This document shows, piece after piece, positions 47,901 through 53,714 of a DNA stretch of 64,000 nucleotides. Below the pieces are notes generated by a model. The model saw only the letters and a program-made list of their open reading frames with translations, had not been told where the DNA came from and did not search any database. The translations under genes were made by a program, and so were the position numbers. Source of the stretch: Patagioenas fasciata (taxonomy: Eukaryota > Chordata > Aves > Columbiformes > Columbidae); contig NC_092520.1 in the NCBI RefSeq assembly GCF_037038585.1, positions 194,129,604 to 194,193,603 of the forward strand. The letters are read 5' to 3'. Position 1 is the stretch's first letter; each line of letters begins with the position of its first letter.

Positions 47901-48791
47901 TATTTTCAAGACTAACCACAGCAAAAGAAAGCTCTCATCGTTGTTTCCATGGGGAACACAACACATTTAAGATTTCTAAACTAAAAAAACAGGGAAAGTA
48001 AACAAACTATACAGAATAATTTTTTAAATTCGTTTATGTAACATTATAGTTAGTACATTTTTGATATGAGATGAAGTGCTGTGTCTCTGGATACCCAGAA
48101 GTTTTTAGCCTTTCGGACTATAAATAGTATTTACTTACATACCAGACAAACTTTCACTTAAGAGCATTGCACTGCAACTCCAGGCTAAAAACCGGACTAA
48201 ATATACTTTAGATGTCTAACATGTTATTGGTTACACTCACAATCAAGTCTATTAAAAAGTTAATCTTTCTTGCTTTCTGTAGTCATTGTGCTACATTAAG
48301 TAATACCACTAAAAGCATCTTAAATGTACACCATTTTGGAGCCTCAAAACACCAGAACTACATTATCATCTCTATTCTACAGTCCAAGAAAGATGGAGAA
48401 AGTTTATTTATTAAAGGAGAACAAAAGAAAGCCCAAAGTCCTCACCACCACATTTGTCTTACACCTCCATATTCTAAGCAGAAACAGTAACCTGTCCTAC
48501 AGCAAAAAAAGCACTGCTAGGAACACTCCCACATGCTCTACAGCCAACAAGCTGTCTTCTTTTCCTGATCTCCCTAAGGAAACAGGTCTGCACTCAGCAC
48601 CACTCACGTGGGGCATGAGGCCCCCGGGCCCTCCAGGCTCCGAGGCTGCGCGCAGCCCCTGCACGAACCACAAGAAACTCACAACCGGCCTGGGAACGCC
48701 TACCTGAGACCGCCCACGGCTCACATCCACCTTCATTGTCACCCGCACGTCTCCAAAAGTAGCCGAGCGCCTTAGAAAACAGGCCGAGCAT
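17835..48791 (-). CDS. MOV10L1: MOV10L1, piRNA-biogenesis RNA helicase (whole gene, 26 coding exons)
   Basis: This is a superfamily-1, UPF1-like ATP-dependent RNA helicase. Known role of the family: in germ cells it binds piRNA precursor transcripts and PIWI proteins and feeds precursors to processing, silencing transposons. I joined 26 exons by GT-AG borders, phase and similarity to mammalian MOV10L1: 3609 nt, 1202 residues plus stop, close to the human 1211. The N-terminal region (about 35-95) is a cold-shock/S1-like fold with GMIDDM. The helicase core holds Walker A GPPGTGKT (788-795), DEAG (904-907), GDPKQLGP (932-939), NYRSH (989-993), EEFQGQE (1112-1118) and NVAITRAK (1150-1157). No stop or frameshift occurs, so the gene looks functional. 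The ATG at 48791 is the first in its frame, lies downstream of a TATA-like box and matches the mammalian start. The paralogue MOV10 is less likely, given the N-terminal domain and the MLC1 neighbour. The individual exons are listed separately. Confidence 0.97.
18693..18827 (-). CDS. MOV10L1: MOV10L1 coding exon 25 (residues 1127-1171), motif VI
   Basis: Reads [20 protein letters not shown] (motif VI, with the arginine finger in NVAITRAK) and ends GNPHVLVK. The acceptor is TTTAG|GTGCGA and the donor AAA|GTAAGT. It starts and ends in phase 0. The [12 protein letters not shown] start is one residue shorter than in mammals. Confidence 0.97.
18828..21304 (-). other. MOV10L1: MOV10L1 intron 24, nothing recognised
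   Basis: A 2.5-kb intron. I see no repeat element, RNA gene or second coding signal in it. Confidence 0.6.
21305..21412 (-). CDS. MOV10L1: MOV10L1 coding exon 24 (residues 1091-1126), motif V
   Basis: Reads [20 protein letters not shown], containing motif V (EEFQGQE). The acceptor is GGTAG|GTGGAA and the donor ACA|GTATGT. It starts and ends in phase 0. Confidence 0.96.
22939..23088 (-). CDS. MOV10L1: MOV10L1 coding exon 23 (residues 1041-1090)
   Basis: Reads [20 protein letters not shown] then [12 protein letters not shown], the conserved ITPYxxQ helicase segment. The acceptor is TACAG|GGCAAT and the donor CAG|GTATAA. It starts and ends in phase 0. Confidence 0.97.
23839..24012 (-). CDS. 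MOV10L1: MOV10L1 coding exon 22 (residues 983-1040), motif IV
   Basis: Reads [20 protein letters not shown] then [11 protein letters not shown] and [11 protein letters not shown], matching mammals almost residue for residue. NYRSH is the motif at the start of domain 2A. The acceptor is TGCAG|ATCACA and the donor AGG|GTATGT. It starts and ends in phase 0. Confidence 0.97.
25426..25590 (-). CDS. MOV10L1: MOV10L1 coding exon 21 (residues 928-982), motif III
   Basis: Begins [17 protein letters not shown] (motif III, GDPxQLGP) and continues [20 protein letters not shown]. This part couples ATP hydrolysis to RNA movement in superfamily-1 enzymes. The acceptor is TACAG|ATAGTT and the donor TTG|GTGAGT. 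It starts and ends in phase 0. Confidence 0.98.
26030..26129 (-). CDS. MOV10L1: MOV10L1 coding exon 20 (residues 894-927), DEAG motif
   Basis: Carries Walker B/motif II DEAG (904-907) within [20 protein letters not shown]. The two acidic residues coordinate Mg-ATP in this family. The acceptor is TCAAG|GCTTGG and the donor CAG|GTAATT. It runs from phase 2 to phase 0. Confidence 0.98.
26935..27056 (-). CDS. MOV10L1: MOV10L1 coding exon 19 (residues 854-893)
   Basis: Reads [20 protein letters not shown] then [13 protein letters not shown], the conserved ITTCSSSG segment of the family. The acceptor is CTGCAG|CAAATT and the donor CG|GTAAAG. It runs from phase 0 to phase 2. Confidence 0.96.
27707..27853 (-). 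CDS. MOV10L1: MOV10L1 coding exon 18 (residues 805-853), helicase motif Ia
   Basis: Reads [20 protein letters not shown] (motif Ia, CAPSNxxxD) and ends [12 protein letters not shown], matching mammals closely. The acceptor is TGTAG|ATACAT and the donor GAG|GTAAAT. It starts and ends in phase 0. Confidence 0.97.
28360..28538 (-). CDS. MOV10L1: MOV10L1 coding exon 17 (residues 745-804), Walker A
   Basis: Contains the Q-motif-like [12 protein letters not shown] and the ATP-binding Walker A motif GPPGTGKT with catalytic lysine 794. This is the start of helicase domain 1A. The acceptor is TATAG|TTGGTG and the donor CAG|GTAATG. It runs from phase 1 to phase 0. Confidence 0.98.
29310..29462 (+). 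mobile_element. CR1 LINE 3' fragment in MOV10L1 intron 16 (antisense to gene)
   Basis: Shows CR1 3' UTR hallmarks: GTTCAAGACAAGGTTGGATG, GGGCAACCTGATCTAGTGG, GGAACTAGATGATCT, CCCTTCCAA and the tail CATTCTATGATCCCATAAT. It is truncated at the 5' end. Confidence 0.92.
29638..29734 (-). CDS. MOV10L1: MOV10L1 coding exon 16 (residues 713-744), diverged linker
   Basis: A weakly conserved basic linker reading [20 protein letters not shown] then [12 protein letters not shown]. It is placed because it is the only stretch in this 2.4-kb interval with a good acceptor (TTCAG|GTCAAA) and a donor (CTTG|GTATAC) giving the phase 1 that exon 17 requires. The joined [16 protein letters not shown] aligns loosely with the mammalian segment before the helicase core. 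An earlier donor at ACA|GTACCT would break the frame. Confidence 0.68.
29735..30952 (-). other. MOV10L1: MOV10L1 intron 15, nothing recognised
   Basis: 1.2 kb. A less AT-rich stretch at about 30090-30530 looks like old inserted sequence, but I cannot assign it to a repeat family. Confidence 0.45.
30953..31068 (-). CDS. MOV10L1: MOV10L1 coding exon 15 (residues 674-712)
   Basis: Begins [14 protein letters not shown], matching mammalian VLFPEEIILQSPQV, then runs into a poorly conserved polar linker rich in Q, T and S. The acceptor is TGAAG|TGTTAT and the donor AAG|GTATTT. It runs from phase 1 to phase 0. Confidence 0.9.
31582..31640 (-). CDS. MOV10L1: MOV10L1 coding exon 14 (residues 654-673)
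   Basis: A very short 59-nt exon reading [20 protein letters not shown] across its junctions, matching mammalian [20 protein letters not shown]. The acceptor is AACAG|GACTAC and the donor AAAG|GTACAC. It runs from phase 2 to phase 1. Confidence 0.94.
32352..32443 (-). CDS. MOV10L1: MOV10L1 coding exon 13 (residues 624-653)
   Basis: Reads [20 protein letters not shown] then DVEFVHC, matching mammalian [20 protein letters not shown]. The acceptor is CAACAG|ATATGT and the donor CAG|GTATTT. It runs from phase 0 to phase 2. Confidence 0.95.
32804..32874 (-). CDS. MOV10L1: MOV10L1 coding exon 12 (residues 600-623)
   Basis: A short 71-nt exon reading [20 protein letters not shown] then YITE, matching mammalian [20 protein letters not shown]. 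The acceptor is TTAG|GTGATA and the donor GAG|GTAAGT. It runs from phase 1 to phase 0. Confidence 0.94.
32990..33096 (+). mobile_element. CR1 LINE 3' end fragment in MOV10L1 intron 11
   Basis: A short CR1 tail: TTCCTGCTCATCGCAGGGG, TTGGACTAGATGACATTG, CCCTTCCAATCAAAACTATT. It is antisense to the gene, diverged and 5' truncated. Confidence 0.8.
33561..33738 (-). CDS. MOV10L1: MOV10L1 coding exon 11 (residues 541-599)
   Basis: Reads [20 protein letters not shown] then [11 protein letters not shown] and [12 protein letters not shown], a clear match to the mammalian segment before the helicase core. The acceptor is TTCAG|CAACTT and the donor CAG|GTAATG. It runs from phase 0 to phase 1. Confidence 0.95.
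33739..35194 (-). other. MOV10L1: MOV10L1 intron 10, nothing recognised
   Basis: 1.5 kb of AT-rich intron without recognised repeats or RNA genes. Confidence 0.55.
35195..35309 (-). CDS. MOV10L1: MOV10L1 coding exon 10 (residues 502-540)
   Basis: Reads [20 protein letters not shown] then [18 protein letters not shown], nearly identical to mammals. The acceptor is TTCAG|AAATGG and the donor GAG|GTATGC. It runs from phase 2 to phase 0. Confidence 0.96.
35947..36141 (-). CDS. MOV10L1: MOV10L1 coding exon 9 (residues 437-501)
   Basis: Reads [20 protein letters not shown] then [15 protein letters not shown], matching mammalian [20 protein letters not shown] and AAREPFS. The acceptor is TGAAG|AAATCC, an atypical purine just before the AG. 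The donor is AG|GTACTG. It enters and leaves in phase 2. Confidence 0.92.
36142..38106 (-). other. MOV10L1: MOV10L1 intron 8
   Basis: 2.0 kb of intron. A T/G-rich low-complexity stretch lies at about 37545-37630. Nothing else was recognised. Confidence 0.55.
38107..38302 (-). CDS. MOV10L1: MOV10L1 coding exon 8 (residues 372-436)
   Basis: An acidic/polar linker followed by [17 protein letters not shown], matching the mammalian VPPGGKTFIVVIC segment. The acceptor is TACAG|AAGAAA and the donor GT|GTAAGT, read two bases before an apparent in-frame TAA. It runs from phase 1 to phase 2. Confidence 0.9.
38436..38677 (-). CDS. MOV10L1: MOV10L1 coding exon 7 (residues 291-371)
   Basis: Starts [20 protein letters not shown], matching the mammalian NKGDIPQNLVSCKLAGW segment, and continues into a serine/asparagine-rich, low-conservation stretch typical of this part of the protein. 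The acceptor is TCTAG|GAATAA and the donor CAG|GTACAG. It runs from phase 2 to phase 1. Confidence 0.92.
39027..39236. repeat. A/C-rich low-complexity tract in MOV10L1 intron 6
   Basis: An 18-base poly-A run is followed by about 190 bp of A-runs mixed with C-runs on the plus strand. The MOV10L1 sense strand is therefore T/G-rich, with several runs of three to six G. Confidence 0.75.
39635..39772 (-). CDS. MOV10L1: MOV10L1 coding exon 6 (residues 245-290)
   Basis: The first half is diverged ([20 protein letters not shown]). The second half, [20 protein letters not shown], matches the mammalian HFGTLKEG...VIWIEN segment. The acceptor is TACAG|GCAATC and the donor GA|GTAAGC. It enters and leaves in phase 2. 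Confidence 0.9.
40916..41225 (-). mobile_element. CR1 LINE 3' fragment in MOV10L1 intron 5 (sense to gene)
   Basis: The reverse complement shows CR1 order: the GAGGGTGCTCGTCTCTTCTC segment, AGAGGAAATGGCCTCAAGTT, GGGAAAAATTCTTCCCAGAA, GAACAGGCTGCTCAGGGAAG, GTCCCTGGAGGTGTTTAAAA, and the terminal GGGATTCTATGATA. Its 3' half resembles the copy at the left edge, suggesting the same subfamily. An A13 run sits in the tail. Confidence 0.92.
42180..42370 (-). CDS. MOV10L1: MOV10L1 coding exon 5 (residues 182-244)
   Basis: Reads [20 protein letters not shown], then LPDGYSPRR and SCYIWRALC, a strong match to the mammalian third N-terminal repeat. The acceptor is TACAG|GTTCGC and the donor GG|GTAATA. 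It runs from phase 0 to phase 2. Confidence 0.95.
42961..43073 (-). CDS. MOV10L1: MOV10L1 coding exon 4 (residues 144-181)
   Basis: Reads [14 protein letters not shown] and then [18 protein letters not shown], nearly identical to mammalian MOV10L1. The acceptor is CCTAG|GTTACA and the donor AAG|GTACTG. It runs from phase 1 to phase 0. Confidence 0.96.
43477..43633 (-). CDS. MOV10L1: MOV10L1 coding exon 3 (residues 92-143)
   Basis: Reads [10 protein letters not shown]... then [17 protein letters not shown] and MEDVCEG across the junction, matching the second N-terminal beta-rich repeat of MOV10L1. The acceptor is AATAG|GTAGAT and the donor AAG|GTGTGT. It runs from phase 0 to phase 1. Confidence 0.93.
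43634..46827 (-). other. MOV10L1: MOV10L1 intron 2
   Basis: 3.2 kb of AT-rich intron with no recognised repeat family. One 163-codon ATG-initiated frame on the plus strand (43976-44467) has no recognisable domain. Confidence 0.5.
46828..47012 (-). CDS. MOV10L1: MOV10L1 coding exon 2 (residues 30-91), cold-shock-like domain
   Basis: Reads [20 protein letters not shown] then MIDDMIVF and [12 protein letters not shown], closely matching the mammalian N-terminal nucleic-acid-binding fold. The acceptor is TGCAG|GTGATA and the donor AGG|GTAAGA. It enters in phase 1 and leaves in phase 0. Confidence 0.96.
47290..47720 (-). mobile_element. CR1 LINE, internally deleted, in MOV10L1 intron 1 (sense to gene)
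   Basis: Reading the minus strand, 47707-47513 encodes the CR1 segment before the reverse transcriptase ([20 protein letters not shown], then [16 protein letters not shown]). It is followed directly at about 47500-47290 by CR1 3' UTR sequence (GGAACAGG, GCCAAGCCTATTGGAGTTC and the GGGTCCATTGCAACTC tail). The reverse-transcriptase body between them is missing. The element is dead. Confidence 0.85.
48704..48791 (-). CDS. MOV10L1: MOV10L1 coding exon 1 (residues 1-29)
   Basis: Begins at the ATG (plus-strand cat at 48789-48791) and reads [17 protein letters not shown], matching the start of mammalian MOV10L1 in the hydrophobic/FFWR pattern. The donor is CAG|GTAGGC and the exon ends in phase 1. 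G sits at -3 of the ATG. It lies inside the CpG-rich region. Confidence 0.9.
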
Positions 48792-49071
48792 CCCGAGCGC
48801 CTGTAAAAAACCCGACGAAGACAAGCCCCCGCCCAGCCCAACCCACACCGCCAGGCTAAGGCTGCGCGCCGCGCCTCCTCTTATAGCCGCGCTTCGAGCC
48901 CCCACGACCCCGCCGGCCAATCATGCTGCTCGCTCCTGGTCACGTGAAAGAGCCCGTGACGTAGGGCGGGGCAGGTGTTACGGGCTGGTGCGGCTCTTCC
49001 CGCCGGAGGCGTGCGGGTTGCTGGGCGGGGCCCGTGCGCCTGCAGGGTGCGGTAACGTGCCGTCACGTGAC

Positions 49072-49113
49072 AGCCGGTGAGCGTGCCGCGGGCTGCTTCG
49101 CGCCTTCCCTCAG
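49072..49113 (+). other. Possible non-coding first exon end of MLC1 (5' UTR donor)
   Basis: The plus strand reads CCTCAG|GTGAAG at 49108-49119, a good splice donor at the downstream edge of the CpG-rich region. MLC1 coding starts 4.4 kb downstream right after an acceptor-like site, so an untranslated first exon is expected. The exon start is unknown and only a short minimal span is given here. Confidence 0.3.
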
Positions 49114-49344
49114 GTGAAGAAAGAAACTTTTTCTGGAGGAGGGGAGTACTTACAAATACATAAATTCCTGCCTGAAGATCCTGTAATTTATAACAGCTTC
49201 CCCAGGCTATGCTGCTCAGGAATCTTCATTGCAAGAAAATGACCCAAGCAGAAAAGACCAGGATTCAATCTGGATGGCCTTTGAAATGCTGACGTGATGC
49301 GTATGACATCCGTGAAACCAGAAGTATTTTGCATTTCAATAACA

Positions 49345-49808
49345 GGGAACTGCTTGAGAGAGTCTGGCACAGAGCCACAAAGATGATGAAGGGAGTGGAG
49401 CATCTCCCTTAGGAGGAAAGGCTGAGGGAGCTGGGTCTCTTTAGCTTGGAGAAGAGGAGACTGAGGGGTGATCTTATTAATGTTTACAGATATATAAAGG
49501 GTGAGTGTCACAAGGATGGAACCAGGCTCTTCTCGGTGACAACCAATGATAGGACAAGGGGTAATGGGTACAAACTGGAACACAAAAGGTTCCACTTAAA
49601 TTTGAGAAGAAACTTCTCAGTGAGGGTAACAGGACACTGGAACAGGCTGACCAGGGGGGTTGTGGAGTCTCCTACTCTGGAGACATTCAAAACCTGCCTG
49701 GACATATTCCTGTGTAACCTCATCTAAGTGTTCCTGCTCCGTCAGGGGATTTGGACTAGATGATCTTTTGAGGTCCCTTCCAATCCCTAACATTCTGTGA
49801 TTCTGTGA
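49345..49808 (+). mobile_element. CR1 LINE 3' fragment just outside the CpG promoter
   Basis: Encodes the CR1 reverse-transcriptase C-terminal pattern ([49 protein letters not shown]) then the 3' UTR with GGACTAGATGATCTTTTGAG and the tail ACATTCTGTGATTCTGTGAA. It is 5' truncated and non-functional. Confidence 0.93.
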
Positions 49809-50528
49809 ATGGATAGTATATATACTGATAGGACCTGTTTAAACTCTTCACATGATGATTCATGTGAAGGACTAAATCCAAAGTTTATATGACGTTAGGG
49901 GAGGAAGATCCCTTTGAAGCTGTTGGGCCTGCATTTTGCTCTTGGTTTAGTACATGCCCCAAGACATGAGCATGGAAACAAAGACTGAGGAATCAGCTCC
50001 AGAGAAACAAAATACTTCCAAGAGCTGATTTTAAAAGAGCTGAGAATTTTGCACAAGGAATACACATAGTGAGCTAAAGCAGTGTAGTAAAATATCGTGT
50101 GAAAGAATGCATAGGTAGTGTAACCAATAAAAACTCATCAGAAAAAGGAGGAGTTGGTCAGCCTGGTGTGTTTTTGCATTTAGATTGGAGAACCTGGGTG
50201 TAAGGCTGGGTTCAGTGCTGGGGAAACTGGTCTAGGACTGAATGCTTATTTATTAATTGCTGATACAGAAGTAGGACTATGATAAGTTTATGTACCTTTT
50301 AATCATACTGTCGCTCGGCAGATCAGTTATAATTGTCAGTCTGTGTTTTGTCTTCCATGGGGGATGCTCGCACAGCCCTGACAAATACCCAGTATCAGAT
50401 ACAGCTGCTTCAGGCAGCCTGAACATGCTCAGTGGTTATTTCAGTGGTGGAAATAGTTCCTCATAACCTCTCGTGATTGAATTCAATTTGATTTCATTGT
50501 CATCCCTTGGCATCTTTTGGCCTAATTT
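49809..50528. other. Non-coding, between CR1 and solo LTR
   Basis: No coding or RNA feature was recognised. It probably belongs to MLC1 first-intron or upstream DNA. Confidence 0.5.
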
Positions 50529-50889
50529 TGTGGGAGATTTGAGGGATTTTCTTGAGGCTGAGTTGTGGAGGGGTTGCTGTTAGATGGAGATTTGTTACTG
50601 AACCAGCCAGGAATTTCAAGGCTGGGAACAGGACCTGCCGTGGGAGAGAAGCAACTCCGAAATAACAAGGCCCCAGCGTGGTGTAAATTAACAAGACCTA
50701 TTAGCAATGAGACTCGGGCGCGTGGACAGACCGTGAACATGGACAATATCCAATCAGCTAATGCATGCTTGGAGCGTGGACGCGTGATCAGGAAATAACT
50801 ACATGTATAAGGAGGCTTGTCTCTGTAATAAATGGCTTCACTTGAATTCATATTGGATTGTGTGGAGTCCATGATTTTTCGCCCTCGCA
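50529..50889 (+). mobile_element. Solo LTR of an endogenous retrovirus, 361 bp
   Basis: Starts TGTGGGAG and ends CCCTCGCA, so it has TG...CA ends with imperfect inversion. It is flanked by TAATTT (50523-50528) and TAACTT (50890-50895), a 6-bp target-site duplication with one mismatch, as in class II (beta/alpha-like) elements. Inside are a TATA-like GTATAAGG (near 50804) and a downstream AATAAA (near 50828) in the right order for U3-R-U5. No internal retroviral sequence remains, so it is a recombination product. The orientation agrees with MLC1. Confidence 0.75.
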
Positions 50890-50895
50890 TAACTT

Positions 50896-53530
50896 GGCAT
50901 AAAACCACTTAATTTGTAAACCCTTTTGAGAAGCCTGTAGTGTCCTGTTGGCATTGTTATATTTCCTGCAGGCTTTGTGTAGGTTTCCTGTACACTTTAG
51001 AACTGGGAGGAATCTCTTTGTACTTTACTTGGCATTACAAGGTCTTGGCCTGTGACCTGGGCTCTGGCTGCAGATCTTGCCTTGGGGTGGTGTATACACC
51101 AAAATGACCCAAGACTTTTTAAGAAACCAGGAACACGAAGGGAACTTAAAGGCCCCAGAAAATTCTTGGAGTAGAAACCGAACTGTGAATTGTGGTGTTT
51201 TTTGTTTGTTTGTTTGTTTGTGTGGTGGTGTTGTTTTTGTTTTGTTGGTGACAACTGATGCCAAATGCGGAGGATACAGTAATTGTGTGATCTGTGCAAA
51301 AAGGAAAATGGGAAATACTGAGAAGTGCATGGGAGAGGGGGCAGAAGGAATTTCAGCATAACCAGAGAAAAGCCTGTAGTGCCATGCTTGAGAGAGGGAG
51401 CTTTCACATACGATATTGGCTGAAACAGTAGGAACTGTGAACGGAAATTTCTGGGGTTTGAGCCTTGTTCTGTTCAGCGGTGCAGGACTTCATAAATTCT
51501 TGTATTCAAAGAGAATAGATCAAGTAAATACCTAAATATCTTGCCAGTTTTGTGTAAATAATAAGTTGATCTCCTGAAATTGGTCAAAACGGATAAAATA
51601 TGATCCTGTGTTATACATATGGCAAACCTGTATCTAGCATTCATTGAAAACCTGTAAATGTTATCCACTTTCCATTAAATCATAATCTTTGAAAAGTTAC
51701 AGATAATGGAAATACTTGCATAGTGTTTCTTCTATGAACATAGGAAAAGAAGGGCTTAATTACTTAAGACAGCTTTGCTTGGCTACACTCTTTTCCCCCC
51801 TTTTCTAACACAGTTTACAGATGTGTCTAGTGCTCTATATGGTGGGTTAATTTCTATGTTTCAGTCTATTAAAACAACTTTAACATTTTAATATTCTTTC
51901 AGTATTGGCTGATGTTATGAGAAGAGTAAGATCTGCAGTCTGTACAAATTGAGAAGTGCCCCTGTTCTGAGTTTTTTCAGCATATTTTAAAGGTGATGCC
52001 CTCCAGAGTACTGAAGATTTAATTGTGTCTTGGTTACAAGCGTGTTTAAGGCTTAGACAAAAGAGCCTGTCATTGCTGTAGCTGTCAAGGTGCCAACATC
52101 TTCAAGATAAAAGCATTCCTTTTTTTTTTTTTTTTTCTTGTTGCCTAATAAGCAGGACTGGATCCAATGCATGCTGGCCACTGCATGTCACTGCTGCGTG
52201 CTAGATTTAAAATGTTGTTTAGTCATCATGGTACTCTGTAAGTATGAATGTCAGCAAAACTGAAGTGTGCAGGGTTTATCTGAACACTTAGGAACCTATG
52301 GTTAATAGAAAAAGATAATGAAGAATTGTACAGTGAAGATAATTTTCTTGATAGATTTCTAACATTTACCTTTCTAACATCCCCACTTGTTGGGGTGCTT
52401 GAATTCTTAACTGGTGTTTATTCTAGGAGAATAATGCATTGTATGTAGCTTTGCTCTTTTGAAACAAGAACTAGATTGTTGAATATCATTGTCACTGGCT
52501 ATTATAATAGCTAAAACTGGTAAACTATGAGGAATGTTTTAAGATGCCAAGTAAGGAGTAGTACTCAAATTAAAACTTAAAACTTTTTAAATTTGTTGGT
52601 CTGATCTGGAAGCAGCCCTATGAGAATGCAGTACAATCATTTTCTAGTGTGTTCTGTTCATTAAAATTCAGGAGGCATTTTCCTGTTCCCTGGCTTAACT
52701 GAAGTTTTTGCTGTGCTTTTGTTCCGTATCTGAATAGATGTTGTTGGGAGCCAAAGTGTAAGGGAGAACTTTTCAAAGACGGCATGACTCACTGAGCGGT
52801 GAATATCCCAAAGTGCACAGGCAGCTGTGTGCACAGGGCTGTTCTAAACTGACAGTTAACTTTCCTGTTGAAGGTAAGCATGAAGGTTTTTAACTGTTGA
52901 AAAATCTGCAATAACTTAGTTCTAATATAAGGTCCTCCTTGAGGTATTTGAACAGATTGGCAAGCAGTGAGGTGAACAAAAAAGGACTAAGTGAACAAGA
53001 GAAATGGTTGTTTCTGGGTAAATCAGTTCGCTGTAGTTGAGTTATTGTGAGTATCTGAAGCCTGTCATTTTGGATACCTGATAAGAAATATTAAAATCTA
53101 ATGAAACTTAATTTCTAAACATGTTTAAAAATCTTTTCTATTCCAGAGTTTAAAAAAAAAGGAAAAAAGAAAGCTTTGGTTATAGAGTTACTCCCAAACT
53201 AAACACTCCAAAAATGGTTTTTAGCTCTTGAAATAAAAGTCTATTGAGGTATCATACACAATCTTTCATTTTCTTGGTATTTATACTGTATTACTGTGAA
53301 CTGTGGCTATAGGATGTATTTTACGTATTGTATGCAAGTTGTTAGAATGCTTACATATTTTTAAATATAAATACAGCTCATTACTGAATATTGCTTTCAT
53401 GTATTTTACCTTAAATAGACAAGAACCTAGTTGGGCACTGATCTGAATATGTGAAGGAGCTAAGTGATACTTTTGGTGTTTCTTCATTATATTGCATTTC
53501 CGTTATTATTCTTTCATTGCTTTTGTGAAG
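50896..53530. other. Probable MLC1 first intron / upstream DNA, no gene seen
   Basis: AT-rich, with a (TTTG)n simple repeat at about 51197-51222 and a T-run near 52120-52137. No coding exon or RNA gene was recognised. Confidence 0.55.
51197..51222 (+). repeat. (TTTG)n simple repeat
   Basis: About five TTTG units following a T-run. Confidence 0.7.
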
Positions 53531-53534
53531 TGTT

Positions 53535-53714
53535 ATGACCAGGGAAGAAGGTTACAGAGAAGAATTTAGCTATGACAGGATGCCAACTTTGGAGCGGGGA
53601 AAACAAGAGAATGGAAATTATATACCAGATATCAAATCCAGTGACCTCCAGCTATCAAAGAGGCTGCATCCTTGCTTTAGTTACAGAAGATGGATCTTTT
53701 CTTTACTGATGGGA
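53535..53714 (+). CDS. MLC1: MLC1 coding exon 1 (residues 1-60)
   Basis: The ATG has G at -3 and follows an acceptor-like tract (AG at 53529-53530), so the exon probably starts near 53531. It reads [15 protein letters not shown] then [18 protein letters not shown] and FSLLMG, closely matching mammals. The donor is GGA|GTAAGT, in phase 0. Confidence 0.96.

Larger units (their letters stand above)
48600..49113. promoter_or_regulatory. CpG-rich divergent promoter region between MOV10L1 and MLC1
   Basis: This is the only strongly GC- and CpG-rich interval in the window. For the minus-strand gene there is a TATA-like CTATAAG (48880-48886) about 90 bp upstream of the MOV10L1 ATG, and an inverted CCAAT (48917-48921) about 35 bp further upstream. 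There are also a CRE-like TGACGTA (48957-48963), GC boxes (GGGCGGGG) and two CACGTG E-boxes. One E-box sits in the perfect palindrome GTCACGTGAC at 49062-49071. The arrangement suggests a compact core promoter for MOV10L1 and a CpG-type start for the plus-strand transcript. Confidence 0.7.

Noticed and set aside
48497-48920. Overlapping long minus-strand frames across the CpG region (up to 114 codons)
   Set aside because: They start at TTG rather than ATG, and the length follows from GC richness. Only the part from the ATG at 48791 to the donor at 48703 matches MOV10L1.
48881-49066. 61-codon minus-strand frame upstream of MOV10L1
   Set aside because: It lies upstream of the TATA-like box, is rich in R, A and P from GC bias, and has no similarity.
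48600-49113. A-MYB binding site in the MOV10L1 promoter
   Set aside because: A-MYB is known to drive piRNA-pathway genes in mouse and rooster, but I found no clear AAC[T/G]G core upstream of the start. The only near match, CAACCG at 48683-48688, lies inside intron 1.
49446-49727. 93-codon protein gene near the promoter
   Set aside because: It is CR1-encoded sequence, not a host gene.
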